Made by a program: the position numbers and the translations under genes | In this document: piece after piece, positions 32,440 through 40,580 of the stretch | Layout: each line of letters starts with the position of its first letter | Numbering within the stretch: the stretch's first letter is position 1 | Assembly (NCBI RefSeq): GCF_030506365.1 | Contig: NZ_CP073092.1 | Location: 620,001-684,000, forward strand | Source: Corynebacterium tuberculostearicum | GTDB taxonomy: Bacteria > Actinomycetota > Actinomycetes > Mycobacteriales > Mycobacteriaceae | Reading direction: 5' to 3' | Length of the DNA: 64,000 nucleotides | Notes under the pieces: model-generated | Told to the model about the DNA's origin: nothing | The model's input: only the letters and a program-made list of their open reading frames with translations | Database searches by the model: none

Positions 32440-33474
32440 ATGACCGCAATCAGCACTATTTTAAAAGCTCAACAACGCCGCCGGCACGTGCGCGTGCTCG
32501 CCTCCACGCTGGCATTCATCCTCATCGCCCTTAGCGCGTACCTAGTGTTACTGGGGCAAGGTCCCATGGCATTGAGTCCGCGGCAGGTTATCGATGTCCT
32601 CACCGGAGGCGGCAGCAAGAACCACATCAGGGTGGTGTGGGACTTGCGCCTGCCGGTTGCCATCGCCACCGTTATCGTGGGTGCCGCCCTCGGCTTGGCC
32701 GGGTCTTGGACGCAAACCATGGCTCGTAACCCGCTGGCCTCCCCGGATATTTTAGGCGTTACCGGCGGGGCGTCGGTGCTGGTGGTCTTGGGCACCGTGC
32801 ATTCGCGCCCCAGTTTCGCCGAGGGTATCCCGGAGTTTTGGTGGCGGGCATGCTTGGCGATGATCGGCGCCCTCCTCGTTGTCATCCTCCTCGCTGTTCT
32901 GGGTGGCATCGGTACGAGCAACCGCATCGTCATCATCGGTATTGCGTTATCGCTGATGTTTAACGCCCTCGTCGCGTATTTAATGCGCAGCGCCCAGATC
33001 CTGCGCGCTGCGGAGGCGCAGACTTGGCTCGCGGGATCGACTGGATTTGTGCACATGGAGGTCATCCTCCCCCTCCTGGTGGCATTAGCGCCGTTTCTCG
33101 CCATCGGCATCTGGTGCGCGCGGGAGCTGCCGCTGCTTGCCCATGATGATTCCTCCGCAACCACCCTGGGCGTGAACATCGCCCGCCAGCGAGCCCTCCT
33201 GCTTATTGCGGCAACCGGTATCAGCGCCGTGGTGGTCTCGGTGGTGGGGCCCATTGGGTTTATCGCACTGTTGGCGCCGCACCTGGCGCGGATGGTGGCG
33301 CGCACCCCCACGCCATCGCCGCTGGCGTCGGCAGCCGCGGGTGCCGCATTGCTGACCGTGTGTGCTGTGATCGCTGGTGCTATCCCGGTAAATGCACCGG
33401 TGGGTGCGGTTTCCTCGGTCATTGGTGGCTGCGCCTTGGTGATATTGGTGTGGAATGCGGCCGGGCGCAGCTAA
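32440..33474 (+). CDS. siderophore ABC transporter permease (FecCD)
   Basis: This 344-residue permease is the second FecCD subunit. It has MARNPLASPDILGVTGGAS near residue 90 and the coupling motif GPIGFIALLAPHLARM near residue 270. It begins 3 nt after the first permease and precedes the ATPase by 85 nt. The two permeases form a heterodimer, as in FepDG or FhuB-like systems. Confidence 0.9.
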   Translation: MTAISTILKAQQRRRHVRVLASTLAFILIALSAYLVLLGQGPMALSPRQVIDVLTGGGSKNHIRVVWDLRLPVAIATVIVGAALGLAGSWTQTMARNPLASPDILGVTGGASVLVVLGTVHSRPSFAEGIPEFWWRACLAMIGALLVVILLAVLGGIGTSNRIVIIGIALSLMFNALVAYLMRSAQILRAAEAQTWLAGSTGFVHMEVILPLLVALAPFLAIGIWCARELPLLAHDDSSATTLGVNIARQRALLLIAATGISAVVVSVVGPIGFIALLAPHLARMVARTPTPSPLASAAAGAALLTVCAVIAGAIPVNAPVGAVSSVIGGCALVILVWNAAGRS

Positions 33475-33559
33475 ACGTTGTGCCGCGGCACAGCAGGGGA
33501 ACGGATAAGCACGGCGCCAGATGGTGCTAGACAGTCAGACGTGGATGAAGGAAAAAGAA

Positions 33560-34402
33560 ATGAAGGATAATCGGCCTAATCAGCCAAAACAGACCACGAG
33601 CCCGAAGCCTCGGTGCAGCCTCCACGCCACCGGCATTCATGCGGGATATAAGGATGGCGAGGATATCCTTGCCGGCGTTGATCTGCACGCCCGCGCCGGC
33701 GAAGTTACCACGCTCATTGGGCCGAATGGCTGCGGCAAGTCGACGCTGCTGAAAACTCTCTCGAAAATCCTGGCCCCGCGGCAGGGCAGCGTCATGGTCG
33801 GGGAAGCTGACCTACACGCCATGTCCGCGAAGGATGCCGCGCGGCAGGTGGCGCTACTGCCACAGCACCCCGTGGCCCCCGATGGGCTGCGGGTGGGGGA
33901 GTTGGTCGCGCGCGGGCGTCATCCATATCAGGGGAGGATGCGCGGCCTTTCCGCGACGGACCGGGAGATCATTGCGCAGGCCTGCGAGGCTACCGAAATT
34001 GTAGACTTCCTCGATCGTGATATCGCTTCGCTATCGGGCGGGCAGCGCCAGCGCGTTTGGCTGGCGTTGGCCCTGGCACAAGATACGCCCGTGCTGCTTC
34101 TCGATGAACCCACGACCTTCCTCGACCCTGCCCATGCCATGCGCATGCTGGAGTTGGCCCGCGCACAGGCGCAGGCGGGAAAGACAGTGGTTGTAGTCCT
34201 ACACGATCTCATGCTGGCGGGCCACTATTCTGATTCCATGGTGGTGATGAAATCCGGCGATATCATCGCTCGTGGGGCACCGAAACAAGCGCTGTCGCCG
34301 AAGGTATTGGCGCAGGCCTATGGCATCGAGGCTGAGGCCTGGGAGGATCCGCTTGGCGATGCCCCCATTATCGTTCCCCGCCGCGTCGTAGCGGCGCATT
34401 AG
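33560..34402 (+). CDS. siderophore ABC transporter ATPase
   Basis: This 280-residue ATPase has Walker A GPNGCGKST, the Q-loop region LLPQHP, signature LSGGQRQR, Walker B VLLLDEPTTFLD and the H-loop VLHDLMLA. It energises the FecCD permeases. The ATG at 33560 is preferred to longer frames because GAAGGAAAAAG lies just upstream. It closes the operon; a convergent gene begins 36 nt on. Confidence 0.9.
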   Translation: MKDNRPNQPKQTTSPKPRCSLHATGIHAGYKDGEDILAGVDLHARAGEVTTLIGPNGCGKSTLLKTLSKILAPRQGSVMVGEADLHAMSAKDAARQVALLPQHPVAPDGLRVGELVARGRHPYQGRMRGLSATDREIIAQACEATEIVDFLDRDIASLSGGQRQRVWLALALAQDTPVLLLDEPTTFLDPAHAMRMLELARAQAQAGKTVVVVLHDLMLAGHYSDSMVVMKSGDIIARGAPKQALSPKVLAQAYGIEAEAWEDPLGDAPIIVPRRVVAAH

Positions 34403-34438
34403 TGAAGACCTGCCAATGGTGGCTGTGTGCCAGACGCT

Positions 34439-34831
34439 TTACTCGGCCTTGGGTTGTATATCTAGAGAAGAAATTGCCACTACAAAAAGATTGAGCACGC
34501 TTCCCGCGCCGAGCAAAAAGGTGCCGATTCGATAGGAGCCTGTGCCTACGGCGGCCATATTGCCGTAGATATAGACCCAGATTCCCCAGCCAATAAGGAG
34601 TACGAGCCCGGCGAGACCGGAGAGCAGGCGCAGGCTGCGTGGGGAGGAGGGGGCGAAGAACTTATAGGCGGCGTCGACAAGCGCGCAGGCAGCAATGCCC
34701 AAGCTCAAACCGCCAGTGAGCCAAACAGGCAGCAGTGCGGCGGTGCCAAAGACTACAGGCAGAATGAATGCGAGAAATGCGAGGACAAAGAGCGCGGCGT
34801 GGAGCCACAGCGTGCGCTTGGTATAGGTCAT
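34439..34831 (-). CDS. small membrane protein, unknown
   Basis: This 130-residue protein has four predicted membrane helices (LHAALFVLAFLAFILPVVF; LTGGLSLGIAACALVDAAY; LLSGLAGLVLLIGWGIWVY; IGTFLLGAGSVLNLFVVAI). I do not recognise the family. The ATG at 34831 overlaps the stop of the truncated kinase gene upstream (ATGA), so it was cotranscribed with that gene and may have lost its promoter in the same deletion. Confidence 0.6.
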   Translation of the reverse strand: MTYTKRTLWLHAALFVLAFLAFILPVVFGTAALLPVWLTGGLSLGIAACALVDAAYKFFAPSSPRSLRLLSGLAGLVLLIGWGIWVYIYGNMAAVGTGSYRIGTFLLGAGSVLNLFVVAISSLDIQPKAE

Positions 34832-35457
34832 ATTGATGACTCTACTTCCTCGCGCCGCGGTGGGTTGGCACCCTTCCGGGAGACGGTGATGCCGGCGGCA
34901 GTTACGGCGAAGGACAGGATGTCTTTCCACTCTGCAGCGCCCAGTTGGGCGAGCGCGGAGGAGTCGAGTCCCCGCTCGTCAATTTGGGTCAGCAATGCGG
35001 CCATGATGGTATCACCGGCGCCGATGGTATCGGTCACAGGAACCTGTGCGGCCGGCACGTTTAGCTTGGTCTCACCGGCCTGCACGCTAAGCCTCTCCCC
35101 GCCGCGGGTGACCACTACGATGGGAACCTGCGAAATGAGGTCGTCGCCCAAGAACTCGACTTCTTCATCGGAAAGCTTCAACAAAGTCACGTAGGGGAGT
35201 AGTTCCGCCAAGAACTCGCGGTGCTCCGCAGTGGCGTAGAAAGGGCGGATATTCGGGTCGAGGGCGACCAGGGTTCCCCGCGCGGCAAAATCCTTGAGCA
35301 GTTGTGCATAGCGGGAGGCTCCCGGCTCAAGGGCGAGGGAGACCGTGCCGAAGCAGGCGATGTCGGTGGGGACCAGCTGTGGCTCGACCAGGCGGTCGGC
35401 CGTGCCTTCGATATAGAAGTTATACGAGGCCGAGCCATCCTCGTGGATGGTCGTCAC
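34828..35457 (-). pseudogene. PfkB sugar kinase, N-terminus deleted
   Basis: The remaining 209 residues match the C-terminal two-thirds of a PfkB (ribokinase/fructokinase) enzyme. They include TTIHEDGSASYNFYIEGTAD, LDPNIRP and the catalytic signature DTIGAGDTIMAALL with the base Asp. The first 90 or so residues, which form part of the sugar site and lid, are missing. The frame continues into antisense PTS sequence at about 35460 instead. A GTG at 35457 could still start a fragment. It was probably a fructokinase of a sucrose or fructose PTS locus; loss of function is inferred. Confidence 0.8.
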
Positions 35458-35694
35458 GGCAAGCGGGGCGATGTTCTCGCCGAATTCGATATTGACGCCA
35501 TCGAGGCCGCCGAATTTCCGGCAACTACCCCGGTGGTTGTCTCCAACTCCAAGAAGACCGGCCCAGTTATTCCTACCGAGGCCTTCCGTCCCGGCGAGCT
35601 CATCGGCTCCGGCACCGACATCTTCACCGTGGACCCCAAGCCCGTCGCAGTACCTGCACAGACAGCCTCGCCGGCTTCCGAATCCGCGCCTTAA
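35458..35694 (+). pseudogene. PTS sugar permease remnant, EIIA C-terminus
   Basis: This frame reads GKRGDVLAEFDIDAIEAA, then TTPVVVSNSKKTGPV and ends after a PVAVPAQTASP tail. It is the end of the EIIA domain of a glucose/sucrose-type PTS permease, the part following the phosphorylated histidine. The EIIB and EIIC domains, most of EIIA and the start codon are missing. It abuts head-on the equally truncated kinase on the other strand, so one deletion removed both 5' ends. A terminator remains downstream. Confidence 0.8.
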
Positions 35695-35760
35695 TGCGCA
35701 TCCTTTACAAGCAAAACGGTGGGCTCTCGGGCTCCATCACTTTAGGTCCATAGTGATCAG

Positions 35761-35798
35761 GCCGATCTGAGGAAAACCACTCCTCAGATCGGCCTTTT
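35761..35798 (+). terminator. terminator of the lost PTS gene
   Basis: GCCGATCTGAGG (35761-35772) pairs perfectly with CCTCAGATCGGC (35782-35793), followed by CTTTT. A further copy of TCAGATCGGCCTT lies at about 35818-35830. It now follows only a gene remnant. Confidence 0.9.
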
Positions 35799-35881
35799 CC
35801 ACCTCAATTCAGCCCGGTCAGATCGGCCTTAACTCGGATGGGCCCTTGACTTTGCGTGACCGCAGTTTTAGTCAGGCATAC

Positions 35882-35924
35882 AAAAAGCTGTGCCGGCCGG
35901 ACCGAAGTCCGACCGGCACAGCCA
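35882..35924 (-). terminator. terminator of the surface protein gene
   Basis: On the minus strand a 16-bp stem with one mismatch, GCTGTGCCGGTCGGAC and its partner around TTCG, is followed by five T. It lies 40 nt after the stop of the surface protein gene. Confidence 0.9.
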
Positions 35925-35963
35925 GTCTCAGTTTCAGACCCTACTCAGTAGGGGAGTTCTTTC

Positions 35964-36872
35964 TTAAGCGAAGAACTTGCGGCGTGCAGCGAAGGCGCCA
36001 GCAGCAACCATTGCAGCTACGGCCAGAGCAGCCAGAGCCTGTGCAACGGAGTTGGATCCGGTCTCAGCGGCCATGCCGCGAACGGAATCGGTGCCCTCGC
36101 CAGCAGCCGGTGCAGCCGGTGCGCCAGCCTGAGCAGCGTCGCCCTCGGCCAGCTTGCCGCCCTGAGCAACAACCTCATCCTTGTTGGCGTTCAGCATCTG
36201 CTCGGAAGCAGCCTTCTCCTCAGCGGTTGGCTCCTGGCCCTTGCGTGCCTCGTCCTTGACGTAGGTCTTGCCGTCCTGGGACAGGTACCAGGTGATGCCA
36301 CCGATAACCAGGGCAGCCGGAAGAGCCAACCAAGCCAGCTTCTTCTTGTCGAAGCCAGGCTTCGGATCCTCAGACGGGAATGCCTTGGCGTAAGCGTCGC
36401 GCATCTCGTCGGTGATCTCTTCGTTCACCTTAGCTGGGTCGTTAACGTAGACGGCCGGATCCTTCAGGCTCTGGTACCACTCGTTGCCCTCTGCGTCTTT
36501 CTTGGTGGCTGGGGCAGGGATGCCCTCTTCTTCGGAGCCCTCGGAGTCTGTACCCTCGGCGTTGGCTGCGCCTTCAGTATCGGTCTCGGTTCCAGGGGCT
36601 TCAGAATCAGTGTTTTCGCCATCCTCGGACTGCTGACGCTCCCAGATAGCGCGAGCCTGATCTTCAGTGAGGATAGGCGCGGAGTTCTCGCCGGCTGGGT
36701 TCTCAAAGCGGTCGCGTGGTGCGTAGCTGCCGTCGGACTGCTTGTCGTAGGTAATACCATCGGTTTCGATGGAAGCTGGTAGTGGCATCTGAGCCTGGGC
36801 AACAGCTGCACCGCCGAAGGCGAGAGCGCCGGTCAGTGCTGCAGCGGTCAGAGTCTGTGGCAAACGCTTCAT
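35964..36872 (-). CDS. surface protein with unusual sorting signal
   Basis: This 302-residue protein has a signal peptide (residues 1-28, AVAQAQ), an acidic serine/glutamate region (82-118), an internal hydrophobic segment (about 179-197) and a second acidic/alanine-rich stretch. It ends with AAETG (268-272), a hydrophobic stretch (276-295) and the basic tail ARRKFFA. That ending has the layout of a sortase signal, but AAETG replaces LPxTG or LAxTG. The ATG at 36872 follows AAGGAG. Function unknown; a sortase gene lies 2 kb away. Confidence 0.65.
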   Translation of the reverse strand: MKRLPQTLTAAALTGALAFGGAAVAQAQMPLPASIETDGITYDKQSDGSYAPRDRFENPAGENSAPILTEDQARAIWERQQSEDGENTDSEAPGTETDTEGAANAEGTDSEGSEEEGIPAPATKKDAEGNEWYQSLKDPAVYVNDPAKVNEEITDEMRDAYAKAFPSEDPKPGFDKKKLAWLALPAALVIGGITWYLSQDGKTYVKDEARKGQEPTAEEKAASEQMLNANKDEVVAQGGKLAEGDAAQAGAPAAPAAGEGTDSVRGMAAETGSNSVAQALAALAVAAMVAAGAFAARRKFFA

Positions 36873-36974
36873 GTGGTTCTCCTTAAGGGAATGTGTTGTT
36901 ACGCGCATCCGGTGGAAGTACGCGCCAAAAGATATGAGTCGTTCTCGACGCCAATCACGATAGTCACAAGATTC

Positions 36975-37007
36975 ACAGTTGTCACGCTGAAAACATTAGT
37001 CAACTGT
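36975..37007. promoter_or_regulatory. inverted repeat in the large rplN upstream region
   Basis: ACAGTTG (36975-36981) and CAACTGT (37001-37007) form perfect 7-bp arms with a 19-nt spacer, about 100 nt upstream of the surface protein gene. The whole stretch 36873-37429 has no credible gene; it must hold divergent promoters for the surface protein and for rplN (TATAGG near 37265 is a weak -10 candidate). Confidence 0.3.
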
Positions 37008-37429
37008 AATTTTCATGCGTTGCAGGTGCGGGAAACCTGGCAAAATGGAACGGGTGTGCGGCTGAAATTGCACTAAAAACCTTTAGGGCGTTGGGTAAAT
37101 CTGCAGATAATGCGGTTAACTTCTCCATGTATGCGTGTCATTGCATTCGAATTTAGGGACCAAGGGGTAGGCGGGGGTGTTGGCGAAAATAATTTGGGAG
37201 GAAAGGGGGCGTCGGCAAGCGCTGAGCGGTGTTTTGGTATGGGCGCTGGGGTGTGGTTGAATGTATAGGTTGCAAAAGCTGGTCGGCCCGTAGCGGTGCG
37301 TTTCCGAACTGCCGGTCCGAGACCCTTCGGCATAGTCCGTTGTCAAGGCTTGAGCATCGCAAGTTTGTAGACCGCGTGCGGCAAGGACGGAAATCTTACC
37401 GCACATCAATCCAGGTCAGGAGACCCATA

Positions 37430-37798
37430 GTGATTCAGCAAGAATCGCGTCTGCGCGTCGCCGACAACTCTGGTGCACGTGAACTGCTGTGCATCCGCGT
37501 TCTCGGCGGCTCTGTCCGACGCTCCGCTGGCATCGGCGACGTCATCGTCGCGACTGTCAAGGACGCCGTTCCAGGCGGCAACGTCAAGGAAGGCGACGTA
37601 GTAAAGGCCGTTATCGTCCGCGCTAAGAAGGAGACCCGTCGTCCGGACGGCTCCTACATTCGCTTCGACGAGAACGCTGCAGTTGTTCTCAAGGGCGATA
37701 GCGAGCCCCGTGGTACCCGTATCTTCGGACCGGTTGCTCGCGAACTTCGTGACAAGCGTTTCATGAAGATCGTTTCTCTCGCACCGGAGGTGATCTAG
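37430..37798 (+). CDS. rplN: 50S ribosomal protein L14
   Basis: This 122-residue protein begins [27 protein letters not shown], typical of L14. The GTG start at 37430 has TCAGGAG upstream; longer frames are not conserved. L14 lies at the subunit interface. It heads a short rplN-rplX-rplE operon detached from rpsQ by 8 kb. Confidence 0.98.
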   Translation: MIQQESRLRVADNSGARELLCIRVLGGSVRRSAGIGDVIVATVKDAVPGGNVKEGDVVKAVIVRAKKETRRPDGSYIRFDENAAVVLKGDSEPRGTRIFGPVARELRDKRFMKIVSLAPEVI

Positions 37799-37802
37799 TC
37801 TT

Positions 37803-38117
37803 ATGAAGATCCATAAGGGAGATATGGTGATCGTCATTTCGGGCCCAGATAAGGGCGCGAAGGGCAAGGTCATCGAGGCATACCCAAAGCGTGACAAGGT
37901 CCTCGTTGAGGGCGTTAACCGCATCAAGAAGCACGTCGCAAACTCTGCTGCCGAGCGTGGCGCCGGGTCCGGCGGAATCGTTACCCAGGAAGCTCCGATC
38001 CACGTGTCCAACGTTGCGATCGTTGACTCCGAAGGCAACCCGACCCGCGTGGGCTACCGTTTCGACGAGAACGGCAAGAAGGTCCGTATCGCGCGTAGCA
38101 ACGGGAAGGACATCTAA
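37803..38117 (+). CDS. rplX: 50S ribosomal protein L24
   Basis: This 104-residue protein has the KOW motif [23 protein letters not shown] and a following [14 protein letters not shown]. It starts 50S assembly near the tunnel exit. It lies 4 nt after rplN and 2 nt before rplE. Confidence 0.99.
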   Translation: MKIHKGDMVIVISGPDKGAKGKVIEAYPKRDKVLVEGVNRIKKHVANSAAERGAGSGGIVTQEAPIHVSNVAIVDSEGNPTRVGYRFDENGKKVRIARSNGKDI

Positions 38118-38119
38118 AA

Positions 38120-38671
38120 ATGAGCGAGAACTACACCCCGCGTCTGAAGACTCGCTACCGCGAGGAAATCCGCAAGTCCCTGAATGACGAGTTCAAGTAC
38201 GACAACGTCATGCAGATCCCTGGTGTAACCAAGGTCGTCGTCAACATGGGTGTTGGCGAAGCCGCACGTGACTCCAAGGTCATCAACGGCGCACTCGAGG
38301 ACCTGACCGCTATTACCGGTCAGAAGCCGCAGCTGCGTCGCGCTAAGAAGTCCATCGCGAACTTCAAGCTTCGTGAGGGCATGCCTATCGGCGCACGCGT
38401 TACCCTGCGCGGCGACCGTATGTGGGAGTTCCTGGACCGCCTGCTGACCATCGCGCTGCCACGTATTCGTGACTTCCGCGGCCTGTCTGATCAGCAGTTC
38501 GACGGCCACGGCAACTACACCTTCGGCCTGTCCGAGCAGTCCATGTTCTACGAAATCGACATCGACAAGATCGATCGCCCTCGTGGTATGGACATCACCG
38601 TCGTTACCACCGCTACTAACGACGACGAGGGCCGCAAGCTCCTGCGCGAGCTCGGCTTCCCGTTCAAGTAA
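38120..38671 (+). CDS. rplE: 50S ribosomal protein L5
   Basis: This 183-residue protein has [21 protein letters not shown], the loop [18 protein letters not shown] and [16 protein letters not shown]5 binds 5S rRNA and contacts the P-site tRNA. It is followed by a terminator rather than by rpsN and rpsH: no S14 gene is present here. Confidence 0.99.
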   Translation: MSENYTPRLKTRYREEIRKSLNDEFKYDNVMQIPGVTKVVVNMGVGEAARDSKVINGALEDLTAITGQKPQLRRAKKSIANFKLREGMPIGARVTLRGDRMWEFLDRLLTIALPRIRDFRGLSDQQFDGHGNYTFGLSEQSMFYEIDIDKIDRPRGMDITVVTTATNDDEGRKLLRELGFPFK

Positions 38672-38681
38672 ATAGAGCGCT

Positions 38682-38720
38682 AAAAATCCCAACTCCCCGG
38701 AAGGGGCGTTGGGATTTTTT
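38682..38720 (+). terminator. terminator after rplE
   Basis: AAAATCCCAAC (38682-38692) pairs with GTTGGGATTTT, enclosing CCCC/GGGG around GGAA, and runs into a T6 tract ending at 38720. Confidence 0.92.
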
Positions 38721-38771
38721 GGTTTTAAGCGGTGCTGGCGGGGCGGGGCGGAGGCGATGGAGGTAGCCGGC

Positions 38772-39653
38772 TTAGGCGTCTTCGGCCTCAGTGTGCGTGG
38801 TGCCCTCGTACTGCCAGCCGACGACGGCGTTGCGTACCGCCGGCTCCAAAGGGTTGGCAGGCTGGATGCAGCTGATGGTAAGCAGGCGGCCGGGCATGGG
38901 GCCATCGCCCCAGATAGAGGTGTCGTCAGACAGGCCTTGCTTATCAGGGTCGTGCAGGTCAGTTGCGGTATAGATGAGCCAGTTCTGCCCGGAGTCTTGG
39001 GTGCGCACGTAGAGCTTGTCTCCCAGATGAACCTTGTGCTCATTGGCGGATCCATCGTAGAGGTTATTGAATACGCCTGGCACGCCCGCACCCGTATGTC
39101 CGGCGATGACCACAATGTCCTGGGCCGTCGTGCCCGGCAGTGAATAAGGACGGTCTTCGGCTGTATAGGTGCAGGCCTTATTCATGGAATCCGGATTGAT
39201 GGCGCCGTTTACTACGCGGCAGGAGCCGTCCTGGAAATCGGCATGGACCTCAATAGCCGGGATGAAGAGCTCGACCGCAGGTGAAGGGTCGATGGCAGGC
39301 GCCTCTTCTGCGGTGACTTCATTGGTCTCTAGTCCCTCTGGAGGATTGACCACGCGGTTAATTGTGCTAGCGAGTAACAGGGTGGCAACGATGCCGATGA
39401 CCACGCGAAGGATGCCAGAGGACTTCCATGCCCTTTTGATCCGCTCCCACAGGGTGGGTTTGCGGCGGTGCCGGGGAAGCGATGTGTCCTCAATGCGGCG
39501 CGGTGGGCGGCGGCGCTGTTGTTGGCGGGTGCGCGTTTCGGTCTGGCGCCACTGGCGATCAGCATCTGTGCGGTCGGATCGCGATGGAACGCTCCGGCGC
39601 CCATGAGCGGGAAGCCGATTCGGTTCCCTCCGCGGCCGGTAGTGGGAATCCAT
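38772..39653 (-). CDS. sortase family transpeptidase
   Basis: This 293-residue protein has a long basic cytoplasmic N terminus (about 75 residues), one membrane helix (about 80-97) and a sortase domain. The catalytic set is His186 (VVIAGHTG), Cys262 (LLTISC) and Arg274 (VRNAVVGW). LTISC replaces the common TLxTC form. The ATG at 39653 follows GGAGGT. It may attach the nearby AAETG surface protein to the wall or serve as a general sortase. The subclass (E or F-like) is uncertain. Confidence 0.85.
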   Translation of the reverse strand: MDSHYRPRREPNRLPAHGRRSVPSRSDRTDADRQWRQTETRTRQQQRRRPPRRIEDTSLPRHRRKPTLWERIKRAWKSSGILRVVIGIVATLLLASTINRVVNPPEGLETNEVTAEEAPAIDPSPAVELFIPAIEVHADFQDGSCRVVNGAINPDSMNKACTYTAEDRPYSLPGTTAQDIVVIAGHTGAGVPGVFNNLYDGSANEHKVHLGDKLYVRTQDSGQNWLIYTATDLHDPDKQGLSDDTSIWGDGPMPGRLLTISCIQPANPLEPAVRNAVVGWQYEGTTHTEAEDA

Positions 39654-39707
39654 GCGACCTCCGAAGAGAAAATATGGGTTATAGGAAAGCTCTAGCTTAC
39701 AACGCAG

Positions 39708-39721
39708 GGGTATGCATACCC
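39708..39721. promoter_or_regulatory. perfect palindrome between sortase and FNT genes
   Basis: GGGTATGCATACCC is a perfect 14-nt palindrome in the 141-nt divergent promoter region. It is a good candidate operator for a dimeric regulator; the regulator is unknown. Confidence 0.4.
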
Positions 39722-39754
39722 GGAATTGACGCGGAATCAGGTGGTCACGATAAG

Positions 39755-39780
39755 ATTAGAGGGATTTAATTCGCTCTAAT
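39755..39780. promoter_or_regulatory. inverted repeat before the FNT gene
   Basis: ATTAGAG (39755-39761) and CTCTAAT (39774-39780) form 7-bp arms around a 12-nt spacer, 14 nt before the formate/nitrite channel start. They overlap a second AT-rich repeat, TTAATT/AATTAA. It could be an operator or an mRNA hairpin over the ribosome site region. Confidence 0.35.
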
Positions 39781-39794
39781 TAATGAGGTAGAAG

Positions 39795-40580
39795 ATGTCT
39801 CTCAATGATGCCGCAAAGGCGGCGGCTGTCAAGAAGGTCACCTTATTAGATGAATCCTTCGCTCGCTTTGCAGTTCGTGCTACTTTGGCCGGCGTGTACC
39901 TGTGCATCGGTACCGCCTTCGCCGGTGTGGTAGGCCAAGCTGTCAATGGCGTTGCGCCGGGTTTGGGGGCTGTGGCTTTTGCCCTGTTTTTCGGAGTCGG
40001 CCTATTCGCCATTTTGCTCTTGGGTGCGGATCTGGCTACCGGCAACATGATGTACATGGTCTATGCCGCCAGCAATAAACACGTGGCATGGGGCAAGGCC
40101 TTTTACTTGCTGCTTATTACCACCATTTTCAACCTGGTGGGGGCGATCATCTTTGCCGCCATTATGGCGATGTCCGCCAAATTTGCTGACTTGGATCCTT
40201 CGCACCTGCTGGTGACGGTTTCTGAAGGCAAGCTCATCAAGTCCCCGCAAGGCATGCTGGTAGAGGCCATCGCCGCGAACTTCGTGGTCAACATGGGCAT
40301 CGTCGGTGCCATCTTTGCCAAGGATGCGGCTTCGAAGTTCTTTGTCATCATCCCGATTATCGGAGCCTTTGTAGCGTTGGGCTTGGAGCACGTTATCGCA
40401 AACTTCTGCTTGTTTAGCATCACACTATTTGCTTCCGACCCGGTGCCGGCAGCCCTGACCGCCGGCAACGTAGCTCTCAATTGGATCCTGGTATGGATCG
40501 GCAACTTCATCGGTGGCGGCCTATTGGTTGGCGGCGTATACGCCTGGCTTAACCGCGGGCCGGAGGCCTACCGCGATTAG
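39795..40580 (+). CDS. formate/nitrite transporter family channel
   Basis: This 261-residue protein has six membrane helices of the FNT family (FocA/NirC). Segments include GVYLCIGTAFAGVVGQ, the LGADLATGNMMYMVYA pore region and LEHVIANFCLFSITLF. It moves formate, nitrite or a similar small anion. Next to fdhD, formate is the likeliest substrate. Its stop overlaps the stop of convergent fdhD by 4 nt. GAGGTAGAAG precedes the ATG. Confidence 0.88.
   Translation: MSLNDAAKAAAVKKVTLLDESFARFAVRATLAGVYLCIGTAFAGVVGQAVNGVAPGLGAVAFALFFGVGLFAILLLGADLATGNMMYMVYAASNKHVAWGKAFYLLLITTIFNLVGAIIFAAIMAMSAKFADLDPSHLLVTVSEGKLIKSPQGMLVEAIAANFVVNMGIVGAIFAKDAASKFFVIIPIIGAFVALGLEHVIANFCLFSITLFASDPVPAALTAGNVALNWILVWIGNFIGGGLLVGGVYAWLNRGPEAYRD

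Noticed and set aside
36961-36984. A possible GlxR (cAMP) site, TGTGACTATCGTGATT on the minus strand
   Set aside because: The second half-site matches the TGTGA-N6-TCACA pattern poorly.
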